Positions 1 to 8,585 of a stretch of 64,000 nucleotides of DNA are shown piece after piece. The notes under the pieces were generated by a model. It was given only the letters and a program-made list of their open reading frames with translations, was not told where the DNA came from and searched no databases. The stretch lies in assembly GCA_016209685.1 (NCBI GenBank), contig JACQVQ010000012.1, positions 297,584 to 361,583 of the forward strand, in the 5' to 3' direction. Origin of the DNA: Planctomycetota bacterium. Lineage in GTDB: Bacteria; Planctomycetota; Brocadiia; Brocadiales; Bathyanammoxibiaceae. Numbering within the stretch: position 1 is the stretch's first letter; each line of letters opens with the position of its first letter. The translations under genes and the position numbers were made by a program.

Positions 1-1
1 T

Positions 2-565
2 ATAAGATACGTTACGGAAGGAGACCGATGCCCAAAGTGTGGAGATGCGTTGGAGTTGTCTCACGGGATTGAGGTGGGACACGTCTTCAAACTGGGCACT
101 AAATACAGTCAGATCCTCGGGGCCAAATTCCTTGACCCGCAGGGTAAAGAGAGACCCGTCGTCATGGGTTGTTATGGTATCGGCATAAACCGTATCATTG
201 CCGCCTTGATAGAGTGCTCTCACGATGACGGAGGAATTATATGGCCCCCCAGTATAGCCCCTTACAAGACACTGGTCCTGCCCTTGAACGTGAAGGAGAC
301 GGCTATCCTGAATACCTCCGAATCCCTCCACAAACAACTGGAAGAGGCAGGTATAGATACATTGCTGGACGATAGAGACCTCAGGCCGGGGGTAAAGTTT
401 AAGGACGCCGACCTCATAGGCATACCCCTTCGCATTGTCCTGGGGAAGAAATTTACGGAGGAAGGACAGGTGGAGCTACAGGAGAGGAAGGGGGGTGACC
501 CTGTCCTTCTGCCCCTGGAGGCCGTCCTACCGGAGATTAAGAAACGGCTGGGGCTAACCCCCTAG
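2..565 (+). CDS. proS: Prolyl-tRNA synthetase, C-terminal part (5' end outside window)
   Basis: The reading frame is open from the window edge, so only the last ~187 residues are present. It charges tRNA-Pro with proline in the cytoplasm. Visible features are the end of the zinc-like Cys pair (CPKC), the class II catalytic segment GIEVGHVFKLGTKYS, the motif 3 region CYGIGINRIIAA, and then the anticodon-binding domain (about residues 85-187, containing DDRDLRPGVKFKDADLIGIP and ending with the short C-terminal strand typical of bacterial ProRS). An internal TTG at position 50 is not the real start because coding continues upstream. The following gene begins 10 bp after the stop, so the two are probably co-transcribed. 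Identification is firm; only the N-terminal domains are unseen. Confidence 0.96.
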   Translation: MRYVTEGDRCPKCGDALELSHGIEVGHVFKLGTKYSQILGAKFLDPQGKERPVVMGCYGIGINRIIAALIECSHDDGGIIWPPSIAPYKTLVLPLNVKETAILNTSESLHKQLEEAGIDTLLDDRDLRPGVKFKDADLIGIPLRIVLGKKFTEEGQVELQERKGGDPVLLPLEAVLPEIKKRLGLTP

Positions 566-575
566 GGGGCATCCG

Positions 576-1148
576 TTGGGCAAGGTACATCCCCCTACTC
601 AGGTTAATCTAATCATAGGGATGCTTTCTAACGTAACAGACCTCTTTGAAACGGCTGGAAATAGATTGGAAAAGAAATTTGGCCCCATAGAATTGAGAAG
701 CCCAATCCTCCCTTTCAACTATACCGACTATTACGAAAAAGAGATGGGAAAGGACGTAAAGAGACAGTTCCTCAGCTTCCAGAAACTTATAGACCCAGGG
801 GACCTGGCAGATATAAAACTATTTACCAATAAACTGGAGGAAGGTTGTAGGGACAGCTCCGCCTCAGGCGGATACCGCCCCATCAACCTTGACCCTGGAT
901 ACCTGGCCAGCAGTAAACTGGTACTGGCCAGCACTAAAGACTATTCCCACAGGACATACCTTAAGAAGGGCATATATGCAGAGGTCACATTGAGGTACAC
1001 TAAGGGGGCCTTTGAGCCACTCCCCTGGACGTTTCCCGATTATCGCAGTAAAGAATATATAAATTTCTTTACGGAGACAAGGACCCTTTACATGAAAAAA
1101 CTCAGGGGCCAATCGGCCTCAGGTGGAAACACGGAGGAAATACCATAA
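576..1148 (+). CDS. DUF4416 family protein carrying two repeat-encoded inserts
   Basis: 190 aa, TTG start 10 bp after proS. The sequence (GMLSNVTDLFETAGNRLEKKFG, FNYTDYYEKEMG, INLDPGYLASSKLVLASTKDYSHR) fits the DUF4416 family of uncharacterised cytoplasmic proteins, common in Planctomycetota and deltaproteobacterial genomes; I know of no assigned function. Its stop codon overlaps the ndk start (TAATG), so it is translationally coupled to ndk. Two Ser/Gly-rich stretches are encoded by the dispersed palindrome family A: SASGG around residue 96 (DNA 858-872, perfect copy) and SASGG near residue 181 (DNA 1113-1127, decayed copy). Both keep the frame. Family call is confident; function unknown. 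Confidence 0.8.
   Translation: MGKVHPPTQVNLIIGMLSNVTDLFETAGNRLEKKFGPIELRSPILPFNYTDYYEKEMGKDVKRQFLSFQKLIDPGDLADIKLFTNKLEEGCRDSSASGGYRPINLDPGYLASSKLVLASTKDYSHRTYLKKGIYAEVTLRYTKGAFEPLPWTFPDYRSKEYINFFTETRTLYMKKLRGQSASGGNTEEIP
858..872. repeat. Palindrome family A, in-frame copy inside DUF4416 gene
   Basis: A perfect copy of TCCGCCTCAGGCGGA, read as Ser-Ala-Ser-Gly-Gly. The same 15-mer recurs across the window in both orientations (only the central base breaks symmetry). A decayed second copy lies at 1113-1127 in the same gene. Confidence 0.85.
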
Positions 1149-1618
1149 TGCAGAATACATTAGTAATCCTTAAGCCGGACGCCATACAGCGAAGGCTCAT
1201 CGGTAAGATTATTACCAGGTTTGAGGAAAAGGGCCTCCAGATAATGGGTCTCAAACTGATGCGGATGACAGAAGAACTGGCCAGACGCAATTACGTCCAG
1301 CACAAGGGCCGGGACTTCTATGAGCCACTTGTAAGATTTATGACCTCTAGCCCCGTAATAGTACTGGCGCTAAGGGGAAAAGAGGTTATAGAAACTGTCA
1401 GAAAGATGGCAGGCTTCACCTTTGGTACAAAGGCCGAGCCAGGGACCATCCGTGGCGACTATGCCATCTCCAACCGTTTTAACCTGATACACGTCTCTGA
1501 TTCCCTGGAGACAGCGGAGAGAGAGATATCCATATTCTTTAAAAAAGATGAACTCCTGGAATATGAAAACGTGGACACCCCCTGGGTCTACGACCTCTCT
1601 CAGGGTACGATAGTGTAG
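1148..1618 (+). CDS. ndk: Nucleoside diphosphate kinase
   Basis: 156 aa. It transfers the gamma phosphate from ATP to NDPs via a phosphohistidine and maintains cytoplasmic NTP/dNTP pools. The N-terminal LVILKPDAIQRRLIGKII and the catalytic segment RGDYAISNRFNLIHVSDS are clear; the nucleophile is His115. Length is close to the usual 135-155 aa, with a short C-terminal extension. The ATG overlaps the previous stop (TAATG) and is preceded by GGAGG at 1134-1138, so the start is well supported. The stop codon lies at the edge of a family B palindrome (from 1615). Nothing unusual in the active site. Confidence 0.97.
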   Translation: MQNTLVILKPDAIQRRLIGKIITRFEEKGLQIMGLKLMRMTEELARRNYVQHKGRDFYEPLVRFMTSSPVIVLALRGKEVIETVRKMAGFTFGTKAEPGTIRGDYAISNRFNLIHVSDSLETAEREISIFFKKDELLEYENVDTPWVYDLSQGTIV

Positions 1619-1668
1619 GGGCGAGCCGGTGGCTCGCCCAGTAGGGGTACCGGCGGGTAGCCCCTACC
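1615..1668. repeat. Palindromic repeat family B, two tandem units
   Basis: Two adjacent inverted repeats, each opening with GTAGGGG (1615 and 1641) and closing with complementary C-rich arms. They follow ndk directly and may fold into strong hairpins in the transcript. The rest of the gap to pssA (1669-1837) is AT-rich; no convincing promoter was fixed. Confidence 0.75.
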
Positions 1669-1837
1669 GGGGGTGCAATAAACCCCCTTTACCGCAAGGG
1701 GAATATTGCACCTTCATGGCTTGCAAAGAATTCCTTTGTCCTTGCCTGTCTTATACTTATAAAATTATTGGTTTTTGGCATAGAAATTGTTAGTATGGGT
1801 AGTGTAGGAGTTTTTAAAGAAAAGCACTTAACGTGGC

Positions 1838-2578
1838 ATGAATAATACTATTATGAGGAATATAACGAAATCTATACCGTTACTCTGTTCTATGGCCAAT
1901 CTTGGATGTGGCTTCGGTGTGGTTATGTGCGTTGTAAATGGGAGGTATGACCTCGCCCCCTGGCTAATTATCGTAGCCATGCTCTTTGATGCCTATGATG
2001 GAAGACTCGCCCGCTATTTTAATGCCTCCAGCCTGTTAGGTTGTGAATTAGACTCCCTCTGCGACGTCATCACCTTTGGTATTGCCCCTGCCACGCTCAT
2101 TGGAGGCATGCTCCAGCACAATTCGCCCCTGTTAGGCTGGTTACTGGGTTTCTTGTTCGTCTCCTCAGCCGTATACCGCCTGGCCAGGTTCAATGCCATG
2201 GCAGTAGAAGGGGGAGATTCTAAACAATATTTCACTGGATTACCTACCACTGGGGCGGGTGGGATGATAGCGGCACTTGTTATACTCCACGAATATCTAG
2301 TCTTTCACTCCTGCACCAGTATCATACCGGAAGTGCTCCCAATAGTGGCAGTAATCCTCTCTATACTAATGGTTACCAGGATTAAGTTCCCAAATTCTAT
2401 GGTGGCCGTTGCAGACAAGCTGGACTCGCCCATCTACGTTGTACTCGTGGTTATTGGCACGGTTATTTTTGCCTTAATACCACAGGTTCTGCCCACCGTA
2501 CTATTCTCCGGGTACATCATCTCGGCCCTCATTGGTATCCTGAAGGAAAAGCGGGCCCTCAGGTCTCACAAACTTTAA
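1838..2578 (+). CDS. pssA: CDP-diacylglycerol-serine O-phosphatidyltransferase
   Basis: 246 aa polytopic membrane protein of the CDP-alcohol phosphatidyltransferase family. It makes phosphatidylserine, precursor of phosphatidylethanolamine, from CDP-diacylglycerol and serine. The signature D-x2-DG-x2-AR-x8-G-x3-D-x3-D is complete (DAYDGRLARYFNASSLLGCE followed by LDSLCD, near residues 49-74), and several hydrophobic segments follow. The PssA subfamily, rather than PgsA, is suggested by the N-terminal PLLCSMANLGCGFGVV and the D-S-L-C-D spacing. Start ATG at 1838; an ATG five codons later is possible. The next gene begins 18 bp downstream. Confidence 0.9.
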   Translation: MNNTIMRNITKSIPLLCSMANLGCGFGVVMCVVNGRYDLAPWLIIVAMLFDAYDGRLARYFNASSLLGCELDSLCDVITFGIAPATLIGGMLQHNSPLLGWLLGFLFVSSAVYRLARFNAMAVEGGDSKQYFTGLPTTGAGGMIAALVILHEYLVFHSCTSIIPEVLPIVAVILSILMVTRIKFPNSMVAVADKLDSPIYVVLVVIGTVIFALIPQVLPTVLFSGYIISALIGILKEKRALRSHKL

Positions 2579-2596
2579 GAATCAGCATACTCCCCC

Positions 2597-4405
2597 GTGC
2601 TCGTATCACTAAGCGACCTTCACCTGCAGGATATAGAGTCTCAACAGGATACTAATATTCGCTCCGACCAGAACGTCCACCACAAGGCCTTCATAGACTT
2701 TCTCCAGTGGATATCCGAGGAGTATCTAGACAAGTACAAAGATGAGACCTCTGAAAAACTCGAAAATCTACCCTCAGAAGTGAAATTTCCCGATGACCTA
2801 AAAGATACAATACTATACGACTCCTCAAGAAAACTCTTGATTCTTAAAGGAGTTATGTCTTCAGGAGAAAAAGAAACACTCCTAGGACTATCAAAAGACA
2901 AACGATATAATAAGGCTATAGAAGCACTTTTTCAGAAGTCTCAGACAGAGATAAAGATAGTCCTCAACGGCGATATAATTGACTTCCTCCGCACCGAACG
3001 CTGGTTCAATTTCAATGACCCAATAATACGTCCTTATGAGGATTACGATGCCCAGTCTATCCCGCCTATCCGCTGGGAAGACCCCACTCAGTTCCCCACA
3101 CTGAATTCACAAGTGGAGGATGTCCTCCTGGAAATTTTTAATGTAGTTACCGGGATAAAGTACGGAGTGAATTACAACGATGCCACACCTAACGTGAAAA
3201 CCATCAAGGCCCTTGCCGTCCTCCGCAGGTTCAAGAGAGAGGTAGAGGGGCTAGGTGGCGCTAAACCCTGTGAAGAACACAAAGACATTAATGATATTTT
3301 CGAGGACGAGAACAAACTAAAAACGTGGGTGGACAAACTGAAAAAAATACATGGGCTAAAAATCCAGTACATCTTCATCCCAGGTAACCACGACCGCCTT
3401 ATAAATGTCTCCAGCAGGCTTAACGCCGCCTTAAGGGACTTCTTCCTTATAGAAAACTCACAAGAAAACTACTCCGCAGAAAGGTTCCCATGGGAACTCC
3501 ACATGCCGGATTACGGGGTCTTCCTCAGGCACGGCCATATCTACGACTGGACCAATGGAGAGGAAAACATCGTCTTCCAGAGAAAAGACGCCAAGAAGAC
3601 TGACTACTCTTTCGTATGGCAAAAGGGTATCTACAAAGGCTACAAAGATAGCAAACTCTACTACAATACCCCAATTGGAGACCTGATAACCATAGACCTT
3701 ATAACCTTCATGCCTTATCGCTTCATAGAAGATTACTACAAGCCTAAAAAACCCAGTAGCCTAGTAAAAATATGTAAGAGGTTAAGGGAAATAGACGACG
3801 TCAGACCACAGCTCGCCGTCCTCCCCTGGCTATACGACGTCACCGAAGGTAATGAAGAACTATGGAAGAAGATAGTGGACGTGGTAAAAAAGGCCCTGGA
3901 CAACACTTTCTCCAGAGACGAAGGAACAGCACAGGGCGAGTTCTTTCGCAGGTGGGATTCCGCCCACGACCGGCGCTTCTTTCCAGACAAGTCAGACCTG
4001 TTTGGCAATACTATAGCCCTGGCCAAAAAGCTCCTCAAAACCCCAAAAAAGTTATTTGAAAAAATTTATTCCCTTATGGAAAAGTTCAATATGGGGAGAG
4101 AAGAGAGCCCTGTACCAAAACTAATTGAAGAATACATCAAAGGGCACAAACATCCCTTTATGGACTCTCCTCAAGAGTACTACGTTGCCGGCCACATCCA
4201 CTCCTCCTCCACCCATTTCCTTGAGGAGAAAAAAGCCTACCACTGCACTGGCGCCTGGCGAACCATCCACTTCAGGTGTCTCTATAAACCAGAATTCAAA
4301 AAGATGAAGAGCATGAACTTCGCCTACTTCTTCCGCCCCGGTGAACGAAAGGGCGCTGGTGGCAAAGTTTATATTTGGAGAGGACTCCTGGAGGAGGAAG
4401 CGTAA
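2597..4405 (+). CDS. Large calcineurin-like metallophosphoesterase
   Basis: 602 aa, GTG start giving MLVSLSDLHL. All metal-binding motifs of the calcineurin-like phosphoesterase fold are visible in order: D-x-H (SLSDLHL, residue ~7), GD-x2-D (VLNGDIIDF, ~130), GNHD (IFIPGNHDR, ~257), a His in RHGHIYDW, and GHIH (VAGHIHSSS, ~530). It is therefore likely a di-metal phosphatase or nuclease of unknown substrate. It is about twice the usual length, with large charged inserts between motifs. No signal peptide, so cytoplasmic. It follows pssA by 18 bp and is convergent with malic enzyme. Family assignment firm, role unknown. Confidence 0.8.
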   Translation: MLVSLSDLHLQDIESQQDTNIRSDQNVHHKAFIDFLQWISEEYLDKYKDETSEKLENLPSEVKFPDDLKDTILYDSSRKLLILKGVMSSGEKETLLGLSKDKRYNKAIEALFQKSQTEIKIVLNGDIIDFLRTERWFNFNDPIIRPYEDYDAQSIPPIRWEDPTQFPTLNSQVEDVLLEIFNVVTGIKYGVNYNDATPNVKTIKALAVLRRFKREVEGLGGAKPCEEHKDINDIFEDENKLKTWVDKLKKIHGLKIQYIFIPGNHDRLINVSSRLNAALRDFFLIENSQENYSAERFPWELHMPDYGVFLRHGHIYDWTNGEENIVFQRKDAKKTDYSFVWQKGIYKGYKDSKLYYNTPIGDLITIDLITFMPYRFIEDYYKPKKPSSLVKICKRLREIDDVRPQLAVLPWLYDVTEGNEELWKKIVDVVKKALDNTFSRDEGTAQGEFFRRWDSAHDRRFFPDKSDLFGNTIALAKKLLKTPKKLFEKIYSLMEKFNMGREESPVPKLIEEYIKGHKHPFMDSPQEYYVAGHIHSSSTHFLEEKKAYHCTGAWRTIHFRCLYKPEFKKMKSMNFAYFFRPGERKGAGGKVYIWRGLLEEEA

Positions 4406-4429
4406 GGCCGACAACGGTCGTGGCTCAGC

Positions 4430-5722
4430 TCAGCTGGCCACGGGGGCTGTGGCAAACATTGATTCCATAATCCTTTGATGCTGTGCAATCAACTGGCGGG
4501 TATTCCTTTCCACCTCCTCTAGCGGTATAGATAACCTGGCCACACCACTCTCCATAGCGGCCTTAGCCACCGCAGAGGCAACCTTTGGACCCACCTCCGG
4601 GTCTGTGGCCTTTGGTACTATGGAGTTTTCGTTCAATCCCCGCTCCTCGGCAAGTTGGGCTATTGTATAGGCCGCCGCCAGCATCATCTGGACGTTTATC
4701 TTCCTGGCCCTGACGTCCAGCGCCCCCCTGAATACCCCTGGAAAGCCGAGTACGTTGTTAATCTGGTTTGGATAATCGCTCCTCCCGGTGGCCACAATCC
4801 TTGCCCCACCCGCCTTCGCCTCTTCCGGCATAATCTCAGAGACGGGGTTGGCCAGGCTGAAAACAATGGCATCCTTAGCCATCCTATTGATGGACTCCCT
4901 CTTTATCCATGGGCCTGGCCGTGTGGCAGTGATGAAGACGTCTGCCCCTTCCAGGGCCTCATTCAGACCACCCATCTTCCTCTTCGGGTTGGTCTGCCTT
5001 GCTGCCTCCTCGGTCCAGCGGTTCATACCCTCCTTACGCCCCTCGTAGATGACGCCCCCAGTGTTGAGGGCCAGTATATTCTCCCCCTTCACCCCACCCA
5101 TAATAAGAAAACGCAGGATGGCCATACCCCCCGCACCAGTACCCCCCACGGTTACACTCACTTCTCCAGGTTTCTTCCCCACCACCTTCAGGGCGTTGAT
5201 GACCCCAGCCAGGACTACCAGCCCCGTACCATGGTGGTCATCGTGCCAGTAAGGTATCTCCAGGGATTGCTGGAGCCTGTCCGTAATCTGAAAGCACTTG
5301 GGTTTCTCCACGTCCTCCAGATTGATACCCCCGAAGGAGGGTTCCAGGGCCTCCACAATATCTGCCAGCCTCTCAGGGTCTTTGGTCTTTAGACACAAGG
5401 CCACAGAGTCCACCCCTCCAAAGAGTTTAAAGAGCAGGGCCTTACCCTCCATCACGGGCATGGCGGCCTCAGGGCCAATGTCCCCCAACCCCAGCACCCT
5501 CGTACCATCGCTCACCACCGCCACCATGTTCCCCCTGTTGGTGTACTCAAATACGGAATCCTTATCCTTATGCACCTGCCCTGAGACGGCGGCCACACCG
5601 GGGGTATAATATATGGCGAGGTCTCCGTACTCCCTGAAAGGGACCTTGCTTACCACCTGTATCTTTCCCCTGTAGCGTCGGTGGAAGTCCAGTGCCTTCT
5701 TATAGAGTTCCTCTGTGGTCAT
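4430..5722 (-). CDS. NAD(P)-dependent malic enzyme
   Basis: 430 aa, the usual length for the short bacterial class. It oxidatively decarboxylates malate to pyruvate with Mg/Mn in the cytoplasm. Visible features: catalytic Tyr39 in YYTPGVA, the catalytic Lys region MPVMEGKALLFK, the metal site around FGGINLEDVE and HDDHHGTG, the Rossmann motif GGTGAGGMA, and the SLANPVSEIMPEEA segment. No phosphotransacetylase-like tail is present. ATG at 5722 has AGGA seven bases upstream. It lies downstream of the ABC ATPase on the same strand, separated by about 50 bp of short word repeats, and converges with the phosphoesterase. Confidence 0.93.
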   Translation of the reverse strand: MTTEELYKKALDFHRRYRGKIQVVSKVPFREYGDLAIYYTPGVAAVSGQVHKDKDSVFEYTNRGNMVAVVSDGTRVLGLGDIGPEAAMPVMEGKALLFKLFGGVDSVALCLKTKDPERLADIVEALEPSFGGINLEDVEKPKCFQITDRLQQSLEIPYWHDDHHGTGLVVLAGVINALKVVGKKPGEVSVTVGGTGAGGMAILRFLIMGGVKGENILALNTGGVIYEGRKEGMNRWTEEAARQTNPKRKMGGLNEALEGADVFITATRPGPWIKRESINRMAKDAIVFSLANPVSEIMPEEAKAGGARIVATGRSDYPNQINNVLGFPGVFRGALDVRARKINVQMMLAAAYTIAQLAEERGLNENSIVPKATDPEVGPKVASAVAKAAMESGVARLSIPLEEVERNTRQLIAQHQRIMESMFATAPVAS

Positions 5723-5771
5723 TAGCCCATTCCTTTTAATATTTATATAGGGTCTTCCTGTCTACTGTCTA

Positions 5772-7289
5772 CTATCTACTGTTCCCCCCCATTGCCAGGA
5801 ATAAGACCCTTTCGGGGGTGGCCTCTTCTTTGCTTAGCTCCCCCGTTATCCTGCCGCCATGCATTACTACCATCCTGTCGCTGTGGTCTATTACCTCCTG
5901 GAGTTCGGAGGATATAAGGAGGATGGCGGCGCCTTTATCGGCCAGTGCCCTTATGAGGCCATGCACCTCTGCCTTGGCGCCCACGTCAATCCCACGGGTG
6001 GGTTCATCAAAGATAAGCACCCTTGCCCCCCTGAGGAGCCACTTGGCCAGGACTACCTTCTGCTGGTTGCCACCACTCAGATTTCTTACCTGCTGTTCAA
6101 GGCTTGGGGTCTTCACCCGCAGGCTTTCCACCATCTCACCGGCGGTCATTCTCTCTCTCCTGCCATTAACAAAACCAAACCTGGAGAACCTAAAAAGGCT
6201 GGCAAGGCTGATGTTCTCCCTCACTGCCATCCCAAGTACCAGACCCAGCCTCTTTCTATCCTCAGGGACTAGCACTACCCCCATCCTTATGGCCTCCGCA
6301 GGAGATTGGAGACGCACAGGACGTCCCCCTATGACCACCTTCCCTTCATCTATCTTATCCAATCCGTACAGGGCCCTTGCCAGCTCTGTCTTCCCAGCCC
6401 CCACCAGACCGGCAATCCCTAATATCTCCCCCTCCATAACCGTGAGATTAATGTCTTCCAGTACACCCCTCCTAGTCAGCCCTTCTACCCGTAATACCTC
6501 ATGTCCAGTCGTAGGGGCGAACGGCCGTTCGCCCCTACCGCCAGGGACTGCACCTTCCAGGGCCTTCCCCAGCATCATCTCTACGAGCCTCTCTCTCGTA
6601 ACCCCCTGGAGACTGCAAGTCTCTACCAGACGCCCATCTCTGAGGACGGTAACCCTATCGGCAATCTCAAATATCTCCTCCAGACGATGGGAGATGTAGA
6701 CTATCCCCTTACCCTCGGCCTTCAGGAGGCGTATGATGGAAAAGAGCCGCTCCGTCTCTTTCATGCTCAAGGTGGCGGTGGGTTCGTCCATAGCAATAAC
6801 CCTTGCCTCTTTGAACAGGGCCTTGGCTATCTCCACCAACTGCTGTTGAGCAACCCCCAGGTCGGCCACCCTCTCCCTGGGACTAAAGGGGGCGCCCAGC
6901 CTCTCAAGGAGACCCACGGCCCCTGTGTACATCTTACGGTAATCTACAAACCCCATTCGCTTACGAGGTTCCCTGCCCAGGAATATGTTCTCTGCCACAG
7001 TAAGGTGGGGGACGAGGTTAAATTCCTGATAGATAACACTAATGCCCAACTCCATGGCCTTATGGGGAGAGGTGATGTCCAGTCTTTTATCATTAATGAA
7101 GATAGCCCCCCCATCCATCCTGGTAGCCCCTGAGAGGATACTCATGAGGGTAGACTTGCCGGCACCGTTGACCCCTAACAGTGCATGGACCTCCCCAAAG
7201 GCTACCTCAAAATCCACCCCATCCAGGGCACAGACCCCAGGATATTCCTTCCTGATGCCTCGCATGAGGAGTCTGTTAGTTAGAGACAT
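5772..7289 (-). CDS. Sugar ABC transporter ATP-binding protein (RbsA/MglA type)
   Basis: 505 aa from ATG 7289, with two fused ABC domains as in RbsA/MglA/XylG. Walker A motifs are GVNGAGKST and GLVGAGKTE; signature regions are LGVAQQQLVEIAK and LSGGNQQKVVLAKW; Walker B are VIAMDEPTATL and VLIFDEPTRGID. The second Walker A lacks the usual Ser/Thr after Gly-Lys only in minor form (GKT), so both sites look usable. A longer open frame to 7355 runs through an intergenic AAATTTCAAAG-type repeat and is not credible as coding. Between the domains lies GRGERPFAPT, encoded by a perfect family B palindrome (6511-6538). The binding protein lies upstream, but no permease gene is adjacent. Confidence 0.9.
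   Translation of the reverse strand: MSLTNRLLMRGIRKEYPGVCALDGVDFEVAFGEVHALLGVNGAGKSTLMSILSGATRMDGGAIFINDKRLDITSPHKAMELGISVIYQEFNLVPHLTVAENIFLGREPRKRMGFVDYRKMYTGAVGLLERLGAPFSPRERVADLGVAQQQLVEIAKALFKEARVIAMDEPTATLSMKETERLFSIIRLLKAEGKGIVYISHRLEEIFEIADRVTVLRDGRLVETCSLQGVTRERLVEMMLGKALEGAVPGGRGERPFAPTTGHEVLRVEGLTRRGVLEDINLTVMEGEILGIAGLVGAGKTELARALYGLDKIDEGKVVIGGRPVRLQSPAEAIRMGVVLVPEDRKRLGLVLGMAVRENISLASLFRFSRFGFVNGRRERMTAGEMVESLRVKTPSLEQQVRNLSGGNQQKVVLAKWLLRGARVLIFDEPTRGIDVGAKAEVHGLIRALADKGAAILLISSELQEVIDHSDRMVVMHGGRITGELSKEEATPERVLFLAMGGNSR
6511..6538. repeat. Perfect 28-bp family B palindrome inside ABC ATPase gene
   Basis: GTAGGGGCGAACGG followed by its exact reverse complement. It is in frame and encodes a stretch around GRGERPFAPT in the linker between the two nucleotide-binding domains, where an insertion should be tolerated. 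Confidence 0.85.
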
Positions 7290-7296
7290 TTGTGCC

Positions 7297-7410
7297 AAAT
7301 AAAGTCCAAATTTCAAAGCCCAAATATCAAACAAAATCCAAATGTCAAAGCTCAAATATCAAATTTGGAATTTGGATTTTGTTTGGCATTTGGATTTTGA
7401 CATTTGATTT
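7297..7410. repeat. Word-run inverted repeat (CAAATTTCAAAG type)
   Basis: Iterations of words like CAAATATCAAA and CAAATGTCAAAG are followed by their approximate reverse complements (TTTGGCATTTGGATTTTGAC), giving a long AT-rich hairpin between the ABC ATPase and the binding-protein gene. The same type occurs at 44211-44310. Confidence 0.7.
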
Positions 7411-7414
7411 ATCC

Positions 7415-8347
7415 TTATTCCCTGGCCAGGGATTCCTTGTCCACTATCCCGGTCTCTATTGGTATCTCTAATGGTACCATCTGGCCCTCCAGGAAGGTCG
7501 CCACCGTCCCTATAGCTATCCTTCCGATGGTCCCCGGATACTGTATAACGTCTGCCTTCAAAGGACCGCCCTTCCTTATGGCCTGTCTGGCCTCTGGCGT
7601 GGCGTCGTATCCCACGATAAAGACCTCCCGCCTACCGCCCGCCTCCAGGGCCGCCATGGCCCCCAGGGCAGTGTTGTCATTGATGGCAAAGATACCCCTG
7701 AGCTTGGGGTGGGCCAGGAGCATGTTCTGCGTTATTATCATGGCCCTGTCTCTATCACCCCCGGCCGAGGGTTCATCTACTATCGTCATGCCTGGATACC
7801 TGGCGACGGCCTCCTTGAAGCCAGCCACGCGTTCCTGAACACTGGTCACCTCAGGGTGGTCTATGATGGCCACCTCCCCCTCGTACCCGATGAGCTTGGC
7901 CAGATATTCCCCCGCCAGACGCCCCCCCTGACGATTATCCGAGGCAATGTGGCAGATTACCCTGGCCTCCTGGGCCCTTATATCTGCCGTAAAGACCGGG
8001 ATGCCTGCCTTACTGGCCCGCTCTATGGCGCTCCCTATACCTGTAGAATCCACAGGGCATATTACCAGGGCGTCTACTCCCTGCACTACAAAGTTTTCCA
8101 CCTGGGTAGTCTGGAGGTTCAGGTCTTTTTCTGCCGATTGTATCCTGAGCTTTATCCCCCTCCCCTTCGCCCCCTCCTGCATCCCCTTTTCCAGCTCCTG
8201 GTAGAAGACGTCACGGGTAAGGAGCGTAACGCCCACCAGACGTTCCTTTGTCTGGGGTCCGCCTGAGACGGATGTCCCCCCCCTTGCCTCTACTAAGGCC
8301 ATAACCCCCAGAATTAACGTAAGAGACAAGAAGAAATTTCTAATCAT
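7415..8347 (-). CDS. Sugar-binding periplasmic protein (RbsB-like, peripla_BP_4)
   Basis: 310 aa with an N-terminal signal peptide (MIRNFFLSLTLILGVMALVEA). It should bind a sugar or autoinducer-like ligand and deliver it to an ABC importer. The fold is shown by VGVTLLTRDVFYQELEKGM, VDALVICPVDSTGIGSAIE, GIPVFTADI, HIASDNRQGGRLAGEYLA, GIFAINDNTALGAMAALE and VGYDATPEARQAI. Start ATG 8347 has AAGGAGAGG just upstream. Residues ~25-29 (SVSGG) come from a family A repeat copy (8258-8272), placed between signal peptide and mature domain. Located upstream of the ATPase with only a repeat between, so likely the same operon. Ligand not predictable. Confidence 0.88.
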   Translation of the reverse strand: MIRNFFLSLTLILGVMALVEARGGTSVSGGPQTKERLVGVTLLTRDVFYQELEKGMQEGAKGRGIKLRIQSAEKDLNLQTTQVENFVVQGVDALVICPVDSTGIGSAIERASKAGIPVFTADIRAQEARVICHIASDNRQGGRLAGEYLAKLIGYEGEVAIIDHPEVTSVQERVAGFKEAVARYPGMTIVDEPSAGGDRDRAMIITQNMLLAHPKLRGIFAINDNTALGAMAALEAGGRREVFIVGYDATPEARQAIRKGGPLKADVIQYPGTIGRIAIGTVATFLEGQMVPLEIPIETGIVDKESLARE

Positions 8348-8585
8348 CCGCCTCTCCTTGTTAAATTGTTATATGGGTGACTCACCAGGGCGACCCGTCC
8401 GCCTGAGGCGGATCGCCCCTACGGTCTTTAGAGCTTACCATTTTTCCTAGAAAGTGCAAGGCAGTGACTAGGGGGGAGAAAAAGAATTGGAAATTTAAAA
8501 TTTGCAATTTCCAATTTACAACTTCTTACTATCCCCTACCCCCTATTCCCTATCCCCTAGCCCAGGTTGACAGGGGCGAGGGGGG
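8348..8585. repeat. Intergenic repeats: family A nested in family B, plus word-run hairpin
   Basis: At about 8388-8421 a family B element (GGGGCGACC...TCGCCCCTAC) carries a perfect family A copy (8398-8412) in its loop. At 8488-8570 an AATTTAAAATTTGCAATTT inverted repeat is followed by CCCTACCCCCTATTCCC-type words. The gap separates the divergent binding-protein and plsC genes, so promoters must lie here, but the repeats obscure them and none was fixed. Confidence 0.7.

Noticed and set aside
7289-7355. N-terminal extension of the ABC ATPase (hydrophobic FDIWILFDIWALKF)
   Set aside because: It is the translation of an intergenic CAAATNTCAAA repeat; conserved homology starts after ATG 7289.
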